From: Bacillus sp. T3
GTDB lineage: Bacteria > Bacillota > Bacilli > Bacillales > Cytobacillaceae
Length of the DNA: 64,000 bases
NCBI RefSeq assembly: GCF_033449965.1
Contig: NZ_CP137761.1
Span: 1,116,001-1,180,000 of the forward strand
Direction: 5' to 3'
The stretch's first letter is position 1. Every line of letters begins with the position of its first letter. The translations under genes and the position numbers were made by a program. This document shows positions 36,141-45,822 of this stretch, in pieces. Under the pieces are notes generated by a model that saw nothing but the letters and a program-made list of their open reading frames with translations, searched no databases and was not told the DNA's origin.

Positions 36141-36872
36141 ATGGAAAAAAGAGTTCTTGTAGTGGATGATGAACAATCGATTGTAACTCTACTTCAATAT
36201 AATCTAGAGCAATCAGGATATAAGGTAACTACTGCTTTAGACGGTACTACAGGTAGGGATTTAGCGTTAACAGAGGAATTTGATATGATCATTCTTGATT
36301 TAATGCTACCAGGAATGGATGGAATAGAGGTTTGCAAACAGTTGCGTCAGCAAAGAGTGTTAACACCAATTTTAATGTTAACAGCTAAGGATGATGAGTT
36401 TGATAAAATTCTTGGATTAGAGCTCGGTGCAGACGATTATATGACAAAACCATTCAGTCCGCGCGAAGTGGTTGCGCGAATAAAAGCGATATTACGTAGG
36501 ACTGAAATTCAGCAACCAGTCCAACCACCTCAAGAGGTTCAAGAGGACCATATTGCAATTAAAGATTTAGCTATCTACCCCGATCATTTTGAAGCGTTTA
36601 TTAACGGAGAGCTATTGGAGCTTACACCAAAGGAATTTGAACTGCTTGTTCATTTAGGGAAGCACAAAGGGAAGGTTCTAACGCGAGATCAATTATTAAG
36701 TGCGGTTTGGAATTATGATTTCGCAGGTGATACAAGAATTGTCGATGTACACATCAGTCACCTCCGAGACAAAATCGAGCCTAATACAAAAAAACCGGTT
36801 TATATTAAAACAATTCGCGGTCTAGGATATAAATTAGAGGAGCCAAAAGGAAATGATAAAATTCCGAACTAG
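36141..36872 (+). CDS. phoP: Response regulator PhoP
   Basis: A 243-residue OmpR-type regulator controlling the phosphate-starvation response. Receiver domain: acidic pair in VLVVDDEQS, phosphoacceptor Asp in MIILDLMLPGMDG, Thr in MLTAKD, and Lys in YMTKPFSPRE. The winged helix C-terminal domain includes LTPKEFELLVHL and ISHLRDKIEP. ATG 36141 follows GCGGAGG; ATG 36123 is inside the leader. The end overlaps phoR by 20 bases, so they are coupled. Confidence 0.95.
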   Translation: MEKRVLVVDDEQSIVTLLQYNLEQSGYKVTTALDGTTGRDLALTEEFDMIILDLMLPGMDGIEVCKQLRQQRVLTPILMLTAKDDEFDKILGLELGADDYMTKPFSPREVVARIKAILRRTEIQQPVQPPQEVQEDHIAIKDLAIYPDHFEAFINGELLELTPKEFELLVHLGKHKGKVLTRDQLLSAVWNYDFAGDTRIVDVHISHLRDKIEPNTKKPVYIKTIRGLGYKLEEPKGNDKIPN

Positions 36873-38619
36873 GCTACTGTTTGCTTTAATTACCCTAATT
36901 TTTGCCGTGTTGATTGGTTTAGGGTTGTTATTGGGTCAGCTATTTAAACATTATTATACAAATACAATTAATGAACGACTGCAAAAGGAAAGCAGTTTAG
37001 TTACTTCCTACATAGAAGAAAATGGTGGAATCAACACAGTTAACCGTAAAAAAATAAATGAGCTAAGTAAACTTCTCGATGCAAGAATTTCAATCACAGA
37101 CTTAAATGGAAAAATTCAATTTGATAGTAGTGAACTATCAAAAACGATTGATAAGGATCGACATCAAGAAATTTTGCAAGGCATTATTGCAAAGAAACAA
37201 ACGGAACAGGATGTTGTTGAAAATTATAATGGAACTCAGCTTCATTATTACTGGTATCCACTTAAAATTGATAATGAAAAACAAGGTTACGTGTTTCTTA
37301 GCACTGAAATGGATGTCTTAAAACAGGCGTATAGTAAGATTTGGTGGTTACTTGTCATTAGCTTTATTTTAGCTTTAATCGTGATTGGCATTTTGGGTGG
37401 AAGTATTACATCACGATACATAAAGCCGATTGAATCGGCAACAAATGTTGCGATGGAACTGGCAAAAGGGAATTACCGAGCTAGAACCTTTGAGGATCAT
37501 GTTGACGAAACTGGGATGCTCAGTACCTCTATAAATATTTTGGCCAGAAATCTTCAGGAAATGATGAAGGCAACAGAAATGCAACAAGACCGCCTGACCA
37601 CGTTAATTGAAAATATGGGAAGTGGTCTCATTTTAATTGATAATCGCGGCTATATTTCGTTAATCAATCGGGCATTTAAAGAGGTTTTTCATGTAAGGCC
37701 TGAGAGATATTTATATCGTGTTTATTACGAGGTTATCGAACATCGAGAAATTTCTGATTTAGTCGAGGAAATATTCATTACAGAGCAGCAAGTTAAGCGC
37801 CATATGGTACTTCCACTTGGGATTGATATCCGCCATTTTGAAGTATTTGGAGCACCGATTATTGGGACAAATGATGTATGGAAAGGAACCTTACTTGTTT
37901 TCCATGACATTACCGAATTGAAGAAGCTAGAGCAAACTAGAAAAGATTTTGTTGCTAACGTTTCACATGAGCTTAAAACTCCGATCACTTCAATCAAAGG
38001 ATTTACCGAAACACTTTTGGATGGGGCTAAGGATGACCCGGAATCGTTAGAGGCCTTTTTAAATATAATTTTAATGGAAAGTGATCGTCTGCAAACGTTA
38101 ATTCAAGATTTATTAGAGTTATCGAGGATTGAACAGCACCGCTTTAAACTAGATATTAAAGAAATTAATCTTATTTCGATTTTGAATGAAGTAATTACGA
38201 TGTTAAATAAAAAAGCGACCGAAAAAGGAATTGCGATAACGTTTGAAACACAACATGAAAGCCTAATGCTTGAGGGGGATTTGTTTCGACTTAAGCAGGT
38301 TTTTATCAATGTCATTAATAACGCCATTATGTACACTCCGAAAAATGGGAAAATCACCATATTAATGGAAGAAAAAGAGAGCAAAGTGCAAGTAAAAGTC
38401 GTAGATACAGGGATTGGAATCGAAAAACATGAGATTCCGAGAATATTTGAACGCTTTTACAGAGTTGACAAGGCAAGAAGTCGAAACTCAGGGGGGACTG
38501 GTCTTGGTTTAGCAATCGTCAAGCATTTAATCGAAGCGCACAAAGGGACGATATCAGTGAAAAGTGAGGTAGGAAAAGGTACCACCTTTACGATTTTACT
38601 GAAGAAAAAATTAACCTAA
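36853..38619 (+). CDS. phoR: Sensor histidine kinase PhoR
   Basis: A 588-residue membrane sensor. Two membrane segments at about residues 8-28 and 163-185 enclose an extracytoplasmic PAS-like domain; then HAMP (about 186-240), a cytoplasmic PAS domain (LIENMGSGLILIDNRGYIS), and the kinase core: phosphoacceptor His372 in FVANVSHELKTPITS, N box INNAIMYTPKNG, G1 DTGIGIEKHEIPRIFERFYR and G2 GGTGLGLAIVKHL. It pairs with PhoP; AGGAG lies before its ATG inside phoP. Confidence 0.95.
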   Translation: MIKFRTRLLFALITLIFAVLIGLGLLLGQLFKHYYTNTINERLQKESSLVTSYIEENGGINTVNRKKINELSKLLDARISITDLNGKIQFDSSELSKTIDKDRHQEILQGIIAKKQTEQDVVENYNGTQLHYYWYPLKIDNEKQGYVFLSTEMDVLKQAYSKIWWLLVISFILALIVIGILGGSITSRYIKPIESATNVAMELAKGNYRARTFEDHVDETGMLSTSINILARNLQEMMKATEMQQDRLTTLIENMGSGLILIDNRGYISLINRAFKEVFHVRPERYLYRVYYEVIEHREISDLVEEIFITEQQVKRHMVLPLGIDIRHFEVFGAPIIGTNDVWKGTLLVFHDITELKKLEQTRKDFVANVSHELKTPITSIKGFTETLLDGAKDDPESLEAFLNIILMESDRLQTLIQDLLELSRIEQHRFKLDIKEINLISILNEVITMLNKKATEKGIAITFETQHESLMLEGDLFRLKQVFINVINNAIMYTPKNGKITILMEEKESKVQVKVVDTGIGIEKHEIPRIFERFYRVDKARSRNSGGTGLGLAIVKHLIEAHKGTISVKSEVGKGTTFTILLKKKLT

Positions 38620-38730
38620 CTGGAATTCTCGTAAAAATTAATGAAGATGTAATAGTCTGTTTATATTTTGTTAATAATTCACCAGTAAACTAAAAGATGT
38701 AATCCCCACCCCCATTAAATATGCATGGCT

Positions 38731-38765
38731 AAAAAAACGAAGGTTAATCCCCCCTTCGTTTTTTT
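38731..38765 (+). terminator. Terminator after phoR
   Basis: AAAAAACGAAGG pairs with CCTTCGTTTTTT across a nine-base loop. Confidence 0.88.
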
Positions 38766-38822
38766 GTCGTTCCCAATAGAACACTAGTCCCCCAGTCGCA
38801 CATCTAATTCATAATCTCCCCT

Positions 38823-38852
38823 TTGGTTTTACTAAACAACTCATGATAAAAT
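38823..38852 (+). promoter_or_regulatory. Possible promoter of polA
   Basis: TTGGTT and TAAAAT with an 18-base spacer lie 47 bases before polA and after the phoR terminator. Confidence 0.4.
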
Positions 38853-38898
38853 GGGGAAAAGATAGTGGCTGCATGCGTGATAAAGGAGGATAAATCGC

Positions 38899-41534
38899 TT
38901 GAGTAAAAAACTCGTTTTAATTGATGGGAATTCGATTGCTTATAGAGCTTTTTTTGCATTGCCTTTGTTAAATAATCAAAAAGGTATACATACAAATGCT
39001 GTTTACGGCTTTACGATGATTTTAATGAAAATTCTTGAGGAAGAAAAGCCAAGCCATATTCTTGTAGCTTTTGATGCTGGAAAAACGACCTTTAGGCATC
39101 AAACGTTTACTGAATACAAGGGTGGTAGACAAAAAACACCACCAGAGCTTTCTGAACAATTTCCGTTTATACGCGAACTGTTAGATTCATATGGGATCTC
39201 TAGGTATGAGCTTGAAAATTATGAAGCCGATGATATTATTGGAACCTATTCTCGCCAAGCAGAAAAGGACGGTTTTGAAGTTAAAGTTATTTCAGGGGAT
39301 AAGGATTTAACTCAATTGAGTTCTGAAAACATCACAGTCTGTATTACAAAAAAAGGAATCACCGATATGGAGATTTATACTCCTGTACATATCCAAGAAA
39401 AATATGGACTAACTCCTGGCCAAATTATCGATATGAAAGGTTTAATGGGGGATTCCTCTGATAACATTCCAGGTGTCCCTGGAGTTGGAGAAAAAACAGC
39501 CATTAAGCTATTAAAGGAGTTTGATACGTTAGAACAGCTTTTGTCTTCTATTGACAAGGTGAATGGAAATAAATTAAAAGAAAAATTGGCAGAGTTCACC
39601 GAACAGGCGAAGATGAGTAAACAGCTTGCGACAATTACAACGGAAGCCCCTGTTGAATTAGAAATATCAGAAATGGAATACGAAGGATATCAAAAGGACA
39701 AGCTAGTCCAGCTTTTTAAAGAACTTGAATTCCAAACATTATTAGAGCGGATTGGAAACGACACAGAGGAGGAATCAACACAAGAATTACAAACGATTGA
39801 TTTTGATGTCATTGAGGATGTAACGGAACAAATCCTAACCTGGAGAAACGGCTTTTTATATTGAAATTTTGGAGGAAAATTATCAGCATGGAAAGATCAT
39901 TGGGCTTTCTCTTGCAAATGACAACGGGAATTATTTTATTACTTTAGAGAATGCCTTGAAATCCTCAACCTTTAAAGAATGGGCCGAGGATGAAACGAAG
40001 CAAAAAATTGTCTTCAATGCAAAACGAACTGAGGTGGCATTACGACATCATCATATACATTTAAGCGGGATTACATTTGATTTATTGCTTGCTTCCTATA
40101 TTCTTAATCCGTCTGAAACGGGTAATGAGGTAGCTGCGATTGCCAAACGCTATGAATTTCATGATGTGATGACGGATGATCAAGTTTATGGAAAAGGGGC
40201 AAAACGCCAAATTCCAGAGGTTGATAAGCTTGCGGACCATATAGTTCGGAAAGCGTTCGCGCTGAAAATTCTATCAGAAAAGCTCGTTTTGGAATTAACA
40301 GAAAACCAGCAATATGAATTATTTACAGATTTAGAAATGCCTCTTTCACTCATTTTAGCCGATATGGAGTTCCAAGGAATCAAAATTGATGAAGACCGAC
40401 TTCTTAAAATGGGAGAGGAGAACAATCATCGTCTAGCAAGTCTTGAAAGGAAAATTCATTTACTTGCAGGTGAGGAATTCAATATTAATTCACCGAAACA
40501 GCTCGGTATTATTTTATTTGAAAAATTAGGACTAACGGCAATCAAAAAGACTAAAACGGGATATTCCACTTCGGCTGATGTTTTAGAAAAGCTTGAACAT
40601 CATCATGAAATTATTCGTGAAATCCTGCATTACCGTCAATTAGGGAAATTGCAGTCCACCTACATTGAGGGTTTGTTAAAGGTCATGGATCCGATCACGA
40701 AGAAAGTGCATACACGATTTAACCAGGCTTTAACCCAGACTGGAAGATTGAGCTCGACGGATCCTAACCTGCAAAATATTCCAATACGATTAGAGGAGGG
40801 GCGGAAGATCCGCCAAGCCTTTGTTCCATCTGAGCCAGGCTGGTTGATTTTTGCTGCTGACTACTCGCAAATTGAATTAAGAGTGTTGGCTCATATTGCC
40901 GAGGATCAAAAGCTAATTGAAGCTTTTAATGCAGGATTAGATATTCACACGAAAACCGCTATGGATGTATTCCATGTCGAAAAAGAAGAAGTGACGAGTA
41001 ATATGCGTCGTCAAGCAAAGGCGGTTAACTTTGGTATTATCTATGGAATAAGTGATTATGGTCTTTCGCAAAATTTAGGGATTACAAGAAAAGAAGCAGG
41101 GCGATTTATCGAGCGCTACTTAGAAAGCTATCCAAGTGTAAAAGAATATATGGAAGAAATCGTTCAGGATGCCAAGCAAAAAGGGTATGTCTCAACATTG
41201 CTCCAACGTCGTCGTTATATCCCAGGAGATTACAGCACGTAATTTTAATGTCCGTAGCTTTGCGGAACGAACCGCGATGAATACTCCAATTCAAGGGAGT
41301 GCGGCTGATATCATCAAAAAGGCGATGATTGATATGGCAGCTAGACTAAAAGCTGAAGGAATAAAATCAAGACTATTGTTACAGGTGCATGATGAATTGA
41401 TTTTTGAAGCTCCTGAGGAAGAAATTGAGATTTTGAAAAAAATTGTTCCAGAGGTTATGGAGCATTGCATCGAGCTGATGGTGCCATTAAAGGTCGATTA
41501 TGCATACGGACCTACTTGGTTTGATGCGAAATAA
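38899..41534 (+). CDS. polA: DNA polymerase I (two frame breaks)
   Basis: PolA fills gaps and removes RNA primers. Corrected length is 877 residues. Order: 5' nuclease domain (LVLIDGNSIAYRAFFALP; DSSDNIPGVPGVGEKTA), a 3'-5' exonuclease-like domain without the usual catalytic acids, as in Bacillus enzymes, and the polymerase with RLSSTDPNLQNIPIR, FAADYSQIELRVLAHI (motif A), RRQAKAVNFGIIYG (motif B) and LLQVHDELIFE (motif C). Frame breaks are at CCTGG (39839-39843; ...EQILT then GETAFYIEILEENY) and CCAGG (41222-41226; ...RRRYIP then EITARNFNVRSFAER). Both need one base removed. TTG start. Confidence 0.96.
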
Positions 41535-41559
41535 TCGTGGAGAAAGGTGGAAATAAAGC

Positions 41560-42386
41560 TTGCCAGAACTACCAGAGGTAGAGACTGTTAAGAGAACGTT
41601 AGAGGCCTTGGTCATAGGCAAAGAAATTGAGCGTGTTTCTGTTTTTTGGCCGAAGATGGTGAAGCGTCCCGATGAAGTGATCCAATTCCAGGATGCATTA
41701 AAGGGGCAGACAATTCATTCGATGGGAAGACGCGGTAAATTTATCATTTTTTACAGTGATGATTTTGCACTCGTTTCTCATTTAAGAATGGAAGGGAAAT
41801 ATGGTGTGTTCCAGGGACGAAGCCGGTTGAAAAGCATACTCATATCATTTTCCATTTTACTGACGGAACAGAACTTCGCTACAAGGATGTTCGTAAGTTT
41901 GGAACGATGCATTTGTTTCAAAAGGGAACGGAATTTGATCAAGAACCATTAGCAAAATTAGGCTTAGAGCCATTTTCCCCGCAATTTACAAAAGATTATT
42001 TGGCGCAAAAACTGTCAAAGACTAATCGAAAAGTAAAAGTACATCTGTTGGATCAAGGGACTGTTGTCGGTCTTGGGAATATTTATGTTGATGAAGCGTT
42101 GTTTCGGGCAAGGATTCACCCGGAGCGGATCTCATCGACTTTAACGAGCGCTGAAATTGAGGTGCTTCATGAGGAGATTGTTAGAACCTTATCAGAGGCG
42201 GTTGAAAAAGGCGGGAGTACGATTCGATCTTATGTTAATTCGCAAGGTCAAATTGGGATGTTTCAATTGGAGTTATTTGTTTATGGTAAAAAAGCAGAGC
42301 CGTGTCAAAGATGTGGTACTGAGCTTCAGAAAATAACAGTTGGCGGTCGGGGAACTCATTTTTGCCCGTCCTGTCAGAAAATATAA
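41560..42386 (+). CDS. mutM: Formamidopyrimidine-DNA glycosylase MutM (frame broken)
   Basis: MutM removes 8-oxoguanine and nicks the DNA. The protein starts PELPEVETVKR with the N-terminal proline that forms the Schiff base (TTG start), has SHLRMEGKYGVF, GLGNIYVDEALFRARIHP, and the zinc finger CQRCGTELQ...FCPSCQ at the end. The frame is lost near 41811-41817 (CCAGGGA): GVFQ should continue as GTKPVEKHTHIIFHF, which needs one base added; the corrected length is 275 residues. It lies 26 bases after polA and is probably in its operon. Confidence 0.95.
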
Positions 42387-42416
42387 AGAACTTAAGAGCT
42401 TCATTTAACAATGGAT

Positions 42417-42461
42417 GGGCTCCTTCCATATACTATCGTAGCGATTGACAGGAAGGAGCCC
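42417..42461 (+). promoter_or_regulatory. Long hairpin that masks the ytaF ribosome site
   Basis: GGGCTCCTTCC (42417-42427) and GGAAGGAGCCC (42451-42461) are a perfect 11-bp inverted repeat with a 23-base loop and no T run after it. The 3' arm contains the AAGGAG ribosome site of ytaF, whose ATG follows at 42468. Confidence 0.65.
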
Positions 42462-42467
42462 TATATT

Positions 42468-43103
42468 ATGGCCCAGATGATCTCACTTTTTCTACTAGCG
42501 TTTGCTGTCAGTCTTGACAGTTTTAGTGTAGGCTTCACTTATGGTTTGCGGAAGATGAGGATACCGTTACTATCCATTTTAATTATTTCATGTTGTTCCG
42601 CTGGAATCTTAATTTTGTCGATGACGGTTGGGCATTTTATCGAAAAGCTGTTCTCACCGGATGTTGCCCAAAGCCTTGGAGGGATTGTTCTCATCTTGCT
42701 AGGGGCCTGGGTCTTATTTCAATTTTTTCGTCCAGAAAAAACAAAAGACCTACCTCATGATGAAAGTCCTTTGATTAATTTGGAAATAAAATCGTTGGGA
42801 CTTGTTATCCAAATATTAAGAAAGCCAATGTCTGCCGATTTTGACCAATCTGGCACGATTACAGGTTTAGAGGCATTCATGCTCGGATTAGCTTTGTCAC
42901 TCGATGCATTTGGGGCTGGAATTGGTGCAGCCATGTTAGGCTATTCACCTCTATATTTAGCCATCTCGGTTGCGGTCATGAGTTCATTATTTGTTTTTAT
43001 GGGGATGAAATTAGGTGTGCTATTTGCACGATATGAGTGGATTCAAAAGTTTTCTTTTATCCCAGGTATATTATTAATCATAATTGGAATTTGGAAACTG
43101 TAG
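42468..43103 (+). CDS. ytaF: Sporulation membrane protein YtaF
   Basis: A 211-residue membrane protein with about six hydrophobic segments and two MntP-like repeats (FAVSLDSFSVGFTYGLRKM and LALSLDAFGAGIGAAMLG), each with the conserved SLD motif. A charged loop at residues about 85-125 separates them. The family is annotated as sporulation membrane protein YtaF; the relation to manganese or cation exporters is by fold only. The start at 42468 is fixed by AAGGAG; the long hairpin around that site suggests control of translation. Confidence 0.88.
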   Translation: MAQMISLFLLAFAVSLDSFSVGFTYGLRKMRIPLLSILIISCCSAGILILSMTVGHFIEKLFSPDVAQSLGGIVLILLGAWVLFQFFRPEKTKDLPHDESPLINLEIKSLGLVIQILRKPMSADFDQSGTITGLEAFMLGLALSLDAFGAGIGAAMLGYSPLYLAISVAVMSSLFVFMGMKLGVLFARYEWIQKFSFIPGILLIIIGIWKL

Positions 43104-43127
43104 TAGTCAAAAGGGAAGGGAAAATAT

Positions 43128-43730
43128 ATGTCAGTCATTATTGGGTTAACTGGAGGAATAGCGAGCGGAAAAAGCACCGTTTCAATGATGCTGAAGGAGC
43201 TTAATATTCCGGTAATTGATGCAGATGAGGAAGCGCGCTTAGCGGTTGAAAAAGGTGAAAAAGCTTATTTGGAGATTGTCGCTTACTTTGGTGAAGAAAT
43301 ACTATTAGCGGATGGCTCCATTGATCGCCTTAAATTAGGAAGTATTATTTTTCCAAATGAAGATAAGCGTGCAATATTAAATAGTATCGTTCATCCAGCC
43401 GTGAGAGAAAACATGCTCCGAAAAAAGGAGCAGTATCTCATCGCAGGATATGAATTTATTGTATTAGATATTCCACTCCTATTTGAAAGTAAGCTAACGC
43501 ATATGGTGGAAAAGGTCATTGTTGTATATGTGGATGAACAGACCCAACTGGCTAGACTAATGGAGCGCAACGGTTTTTCAGAAGAAGAAGCAATGGCGCG
43601 AATTGCCTCCCAGCTTCCGTTAAAAGACAAATTGACTTTGGCTGATGCTGTGATTGATAACAATGGTTCAATCGACGACACAAAAAAACAATTAATTAAT
43701 ATTTTAACAAATTGGGGTTTTACTAAATAG
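43128..43730 (+). CDS. coaE: Dephospho-CoA kinase
   Basis: CoaE adds the 3'-phosphate that completes coenzyme A. The 200-residue protein has the P-loop IGLTGGIASGKSTVS, then VIDADEEARL, FLDIPLLFES-like VLDIPLLFESKL and the RMxxQ lid region AMARIASQLPLKDKL. Length is standard. It follows ytaF as in B. subtilis. Confidence 0.96.
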   Translation: MSVIIGLTGGIASGKSTVSMMLKELNIPVIDADEEARLAVEKGEKAYLEIVAYFGEEILLADGSIDRLKLGSIIFPNEDKRAILNSIVHPAVRENMLRKKEQYLIAGYEFIVLDIPLLFESKLTHMVEKVIVVYVDEQTQLARLMERNGFSEEEAMARIASQLPLKDKLTLADAVIDNNGSIDDTKKQLINILTNWGFTK

Positions 43731-44536
43731 GATTGTAAAAGAGGAGCTTATTGTGGTGACTGGTTCTGTTAACTATCGCAAACATTAAATATGTAATGCA
43801 AAATGACCTTCAAATTTTATGCTAATTTGGAGGTCTATTTTTGTTGATATAAAAGGATTTCGATAAAAATTTTGGGAGAATTTATAGGGGAATTTGTATA
43901 TTAAAATGTGGGGGTACAATTGCCAGTAAATAGTACCGCCGCAAAATACGCTGCAATTTACTGGCAAATGGGTATTAAGTTCAGGCTCTGTTGTATCTTA
44001 GTATCGACTTGACTAGAAACGAAAAATAAGGGAAGAAAATCCACTTAAATTGGGAAATATCCCCATTTCCCGAAAGATAAGGGAAGTTTTTCCCCTTATA
44101 TGGTCCAAAGCCTTGAATTTTGTCCTATTTAAAGCCGTTAAAGGTAAATTCTTCCCTTATATCCACTTATTTAGCCTCCTCTATATACATTAGGGGAAAA
44201 TTTTACGCTTATGAATTCTTATACCTACACAAAAACTTGTACGTTAGAAGGCAGAAATAATTCACAATCCAAAGCCCTTGCTAGTTCCAATGTTTTTTAT
44301 TCTCTCTATCCTTACAAATTGTCCTACCTTTTATAGTACAAAAAAGGATTACATTTTTGTTTGCATTTTCCTGTGCATATAGATGTTTTGCAATAGGAAA
44401 CGGAACCTATTATTATTTTGGCTCCTTTTTTTGTGTTTATTGTTTGCTTGTGTTCAACACATTCAATTTATTATGTAAGCATAATTAACGTAATTACTAC
44501 TTTTAATTGTAAAACTTTTATAATTTCCGCATTTTA
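43731..44536. other. Gene-free, hairpin-rich gap before gapB
   Basis: No open frame here has a ribosome site or family look. The gap holds a 12-bp perfect inverted repeat TTGCCAGTAAAT/ATTTACTGGCAA (43920-43967), a GGGAAAT/ATTTCCC hairpin (44052-44071), an ATAAGGG/CCCTTAT hairpin (44077-44099), and further ATAAGGGA or TCCCTTAT copies at about 44027 and 44153, the latter two each near ATCCACTTA. No promoter, tRNA or known RNA family is recognised. It could hold a small RNA or degraded repeats. Confidence 0.45.
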
Positions 44537-44568
44537 TTGAGTACAAATTCGTTTTAATATGTTATACT
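44537..44568 (+). promoter_or_regulatory. gapB promoter
   Basis: TATACT (44563-44568) is the likely -10; TTGAGT (44537-44542) is the best upstream hexamer, although the 20-base spacer is long. A poor spacer is compatible with the tight repression known for gapB. Confidence 0.5.
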
Positions 44569-44604
44569 AATTACAATAAAATGTTGAATAAAGTATAACA
44601 TATT
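44556..44604. promoter_or_regulatory. Two inverted CcpN-type operators at gapB
   Basis: AATATGTTATACT (44556-44568) and its exact reverse complement AGTATAACATATT (44592-44604) flank the start of transcription. Both contain TATGTTATACT, which fits the published CcpN pattern TRTGHYATAYW. CcpN represses gapB and pckA on glycolytic carbon sources. The first copy covers the -10, the second lies in the leader. Confidence 0.75.
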
Positions 44605-44621
44605 GCGAAAGGAGCCATAAA

Positions 44622-45651
44622 ATGAAGACAAAGGTCGCGATTAATGGTTTTGGACGAATTGGAAGAATGGTATTTAGAAAGGCAATTCTTGAAGATGATA
44701 TCGATGTGGTGGCGATCAATGCTAGTTACCCAGCAGAAACGTTAGCACATTTAATTAAATATGATACCACTCATGGCAAATTCCCTGGTGAAGTCATTCC
44801 AAATGACGATTGTCTTATTGTAAATGGAAAGCGTGTTCAGTTATACGCGAACCGTGATCCGAAGGAATTACCATGGGGCGCAATCGGAATCGATATCGTC
44901 ATTGAAGCAACTGGAAAATTTAACGCACGTGAAAAAGCAGCATTACACTTAGATGCAGGAGCAAAAAAGGTCATCTTAACTGCACCTGGAAAAAATGAAG
45001 ATGTAACGATCGTTATGGGTGTAAATCAAGACAAACTTGACATTGAAAAACACGATATTATTTCAAATGCCTCGTGTACAACGAACTGTTTAGCCCCTGT
45101 AGTGAAGGTGCTTGAAGAACAATTTGGAATTGTAAATGGTTTAATGACAACCGTACATGCCTATACAAATGACCAAAAAAATATTGATAACCCACATAAA
45201 GATTTGCGTCGTGCTCGTGCCTGCGCTCAATCCATCATCCCAACTTCTACAGGTGCAGCCAAAGCGCTTTCATTAGTGTTGCCACAAATGGCTGGTAAAC
45301 TTCACGGAATGGCCTTACGGGTTCCAACACCAAATGTTTCATTGGTGGATTTAGTTGTGGACTTAAAAAGAGACGTAACGGCTGATGAAGTAAACTCTGC
45401 ATTCTTAACGGCTGCTGCCATGTCCATTAAAAGGGATTTTAGATTTAACAGATGAGCCACTCGTTTCTGTTGATTTTAATACAAATGAACACTCAGCCAT
45501 TATTGATGGTCTATCGACAATGGTTATTGGCAACAACAAAGTAAAAGTACTTGCATGGTATGATAATGAATGGGGTTATTCTTGCCGTGTAGTTGATTTA
45601 TTAAAGCATGTAGCAAAAGTAATGGAGAATTCTCCCATAAAAGTTGGTTAA
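44622..45651 (+). CDS. gapB: Gluconeogenic glyceraldehyde-3-phosphate dehydrogenase GapB (frame broken)
   Basis: An NADP-preferring GAPDH that works in the gluconeogenic direction. Seen: VAINGFGRIGRMVFRKA, the catalytic Cys in SNASCTTNCLAPV, and the HAYTNDQ segment. The frame is lost at AAAA (45429-45432): ...AAAMSIK should continue GILDLTDEPLVSVDFNT, and ends at TAA 45651; one A fewer restores 342 residues. CcpN-type sites and the position after coaE support GapB over glycolytic GapA. The speD gene that follows gapB in B. subtilis is not here. Confidence 0.94.
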
Positions 45652-45671
45652 TCAACCTTAATCTTTTTATC

Positions 45672-45708
45672 AAACTGCTTGCCGATTTTCGGTAAGCAGT
45701 TTTTTTTC
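45672..45708 (+). terminator. Terminator after gapB
   Basis: AAACTGCTTGCCG pairs with CGGTAAGCAGTTT around a TTTT loop, followed by T residues. Confidence 0.9.
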
Positions 45709-45822
45709 GTCTTTTTTTGCGATTGTTTCTGGGAGCCCTTGTCCTAGCCACGTCTTTTTTATAAGATAGTATGTAGAATAAAGATGATAAAAATACCTTT
45801 AGGAATTGGAGCGCTGACGAAT

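Noticed and set aside
43785..43967. A 60-residue minus-strand open frame in the coaE-gapB gap
   Set aside because: No ribosome site, AT-rich low-complexity sequence and overlap with the inverted repeat; not supportable as a gene.
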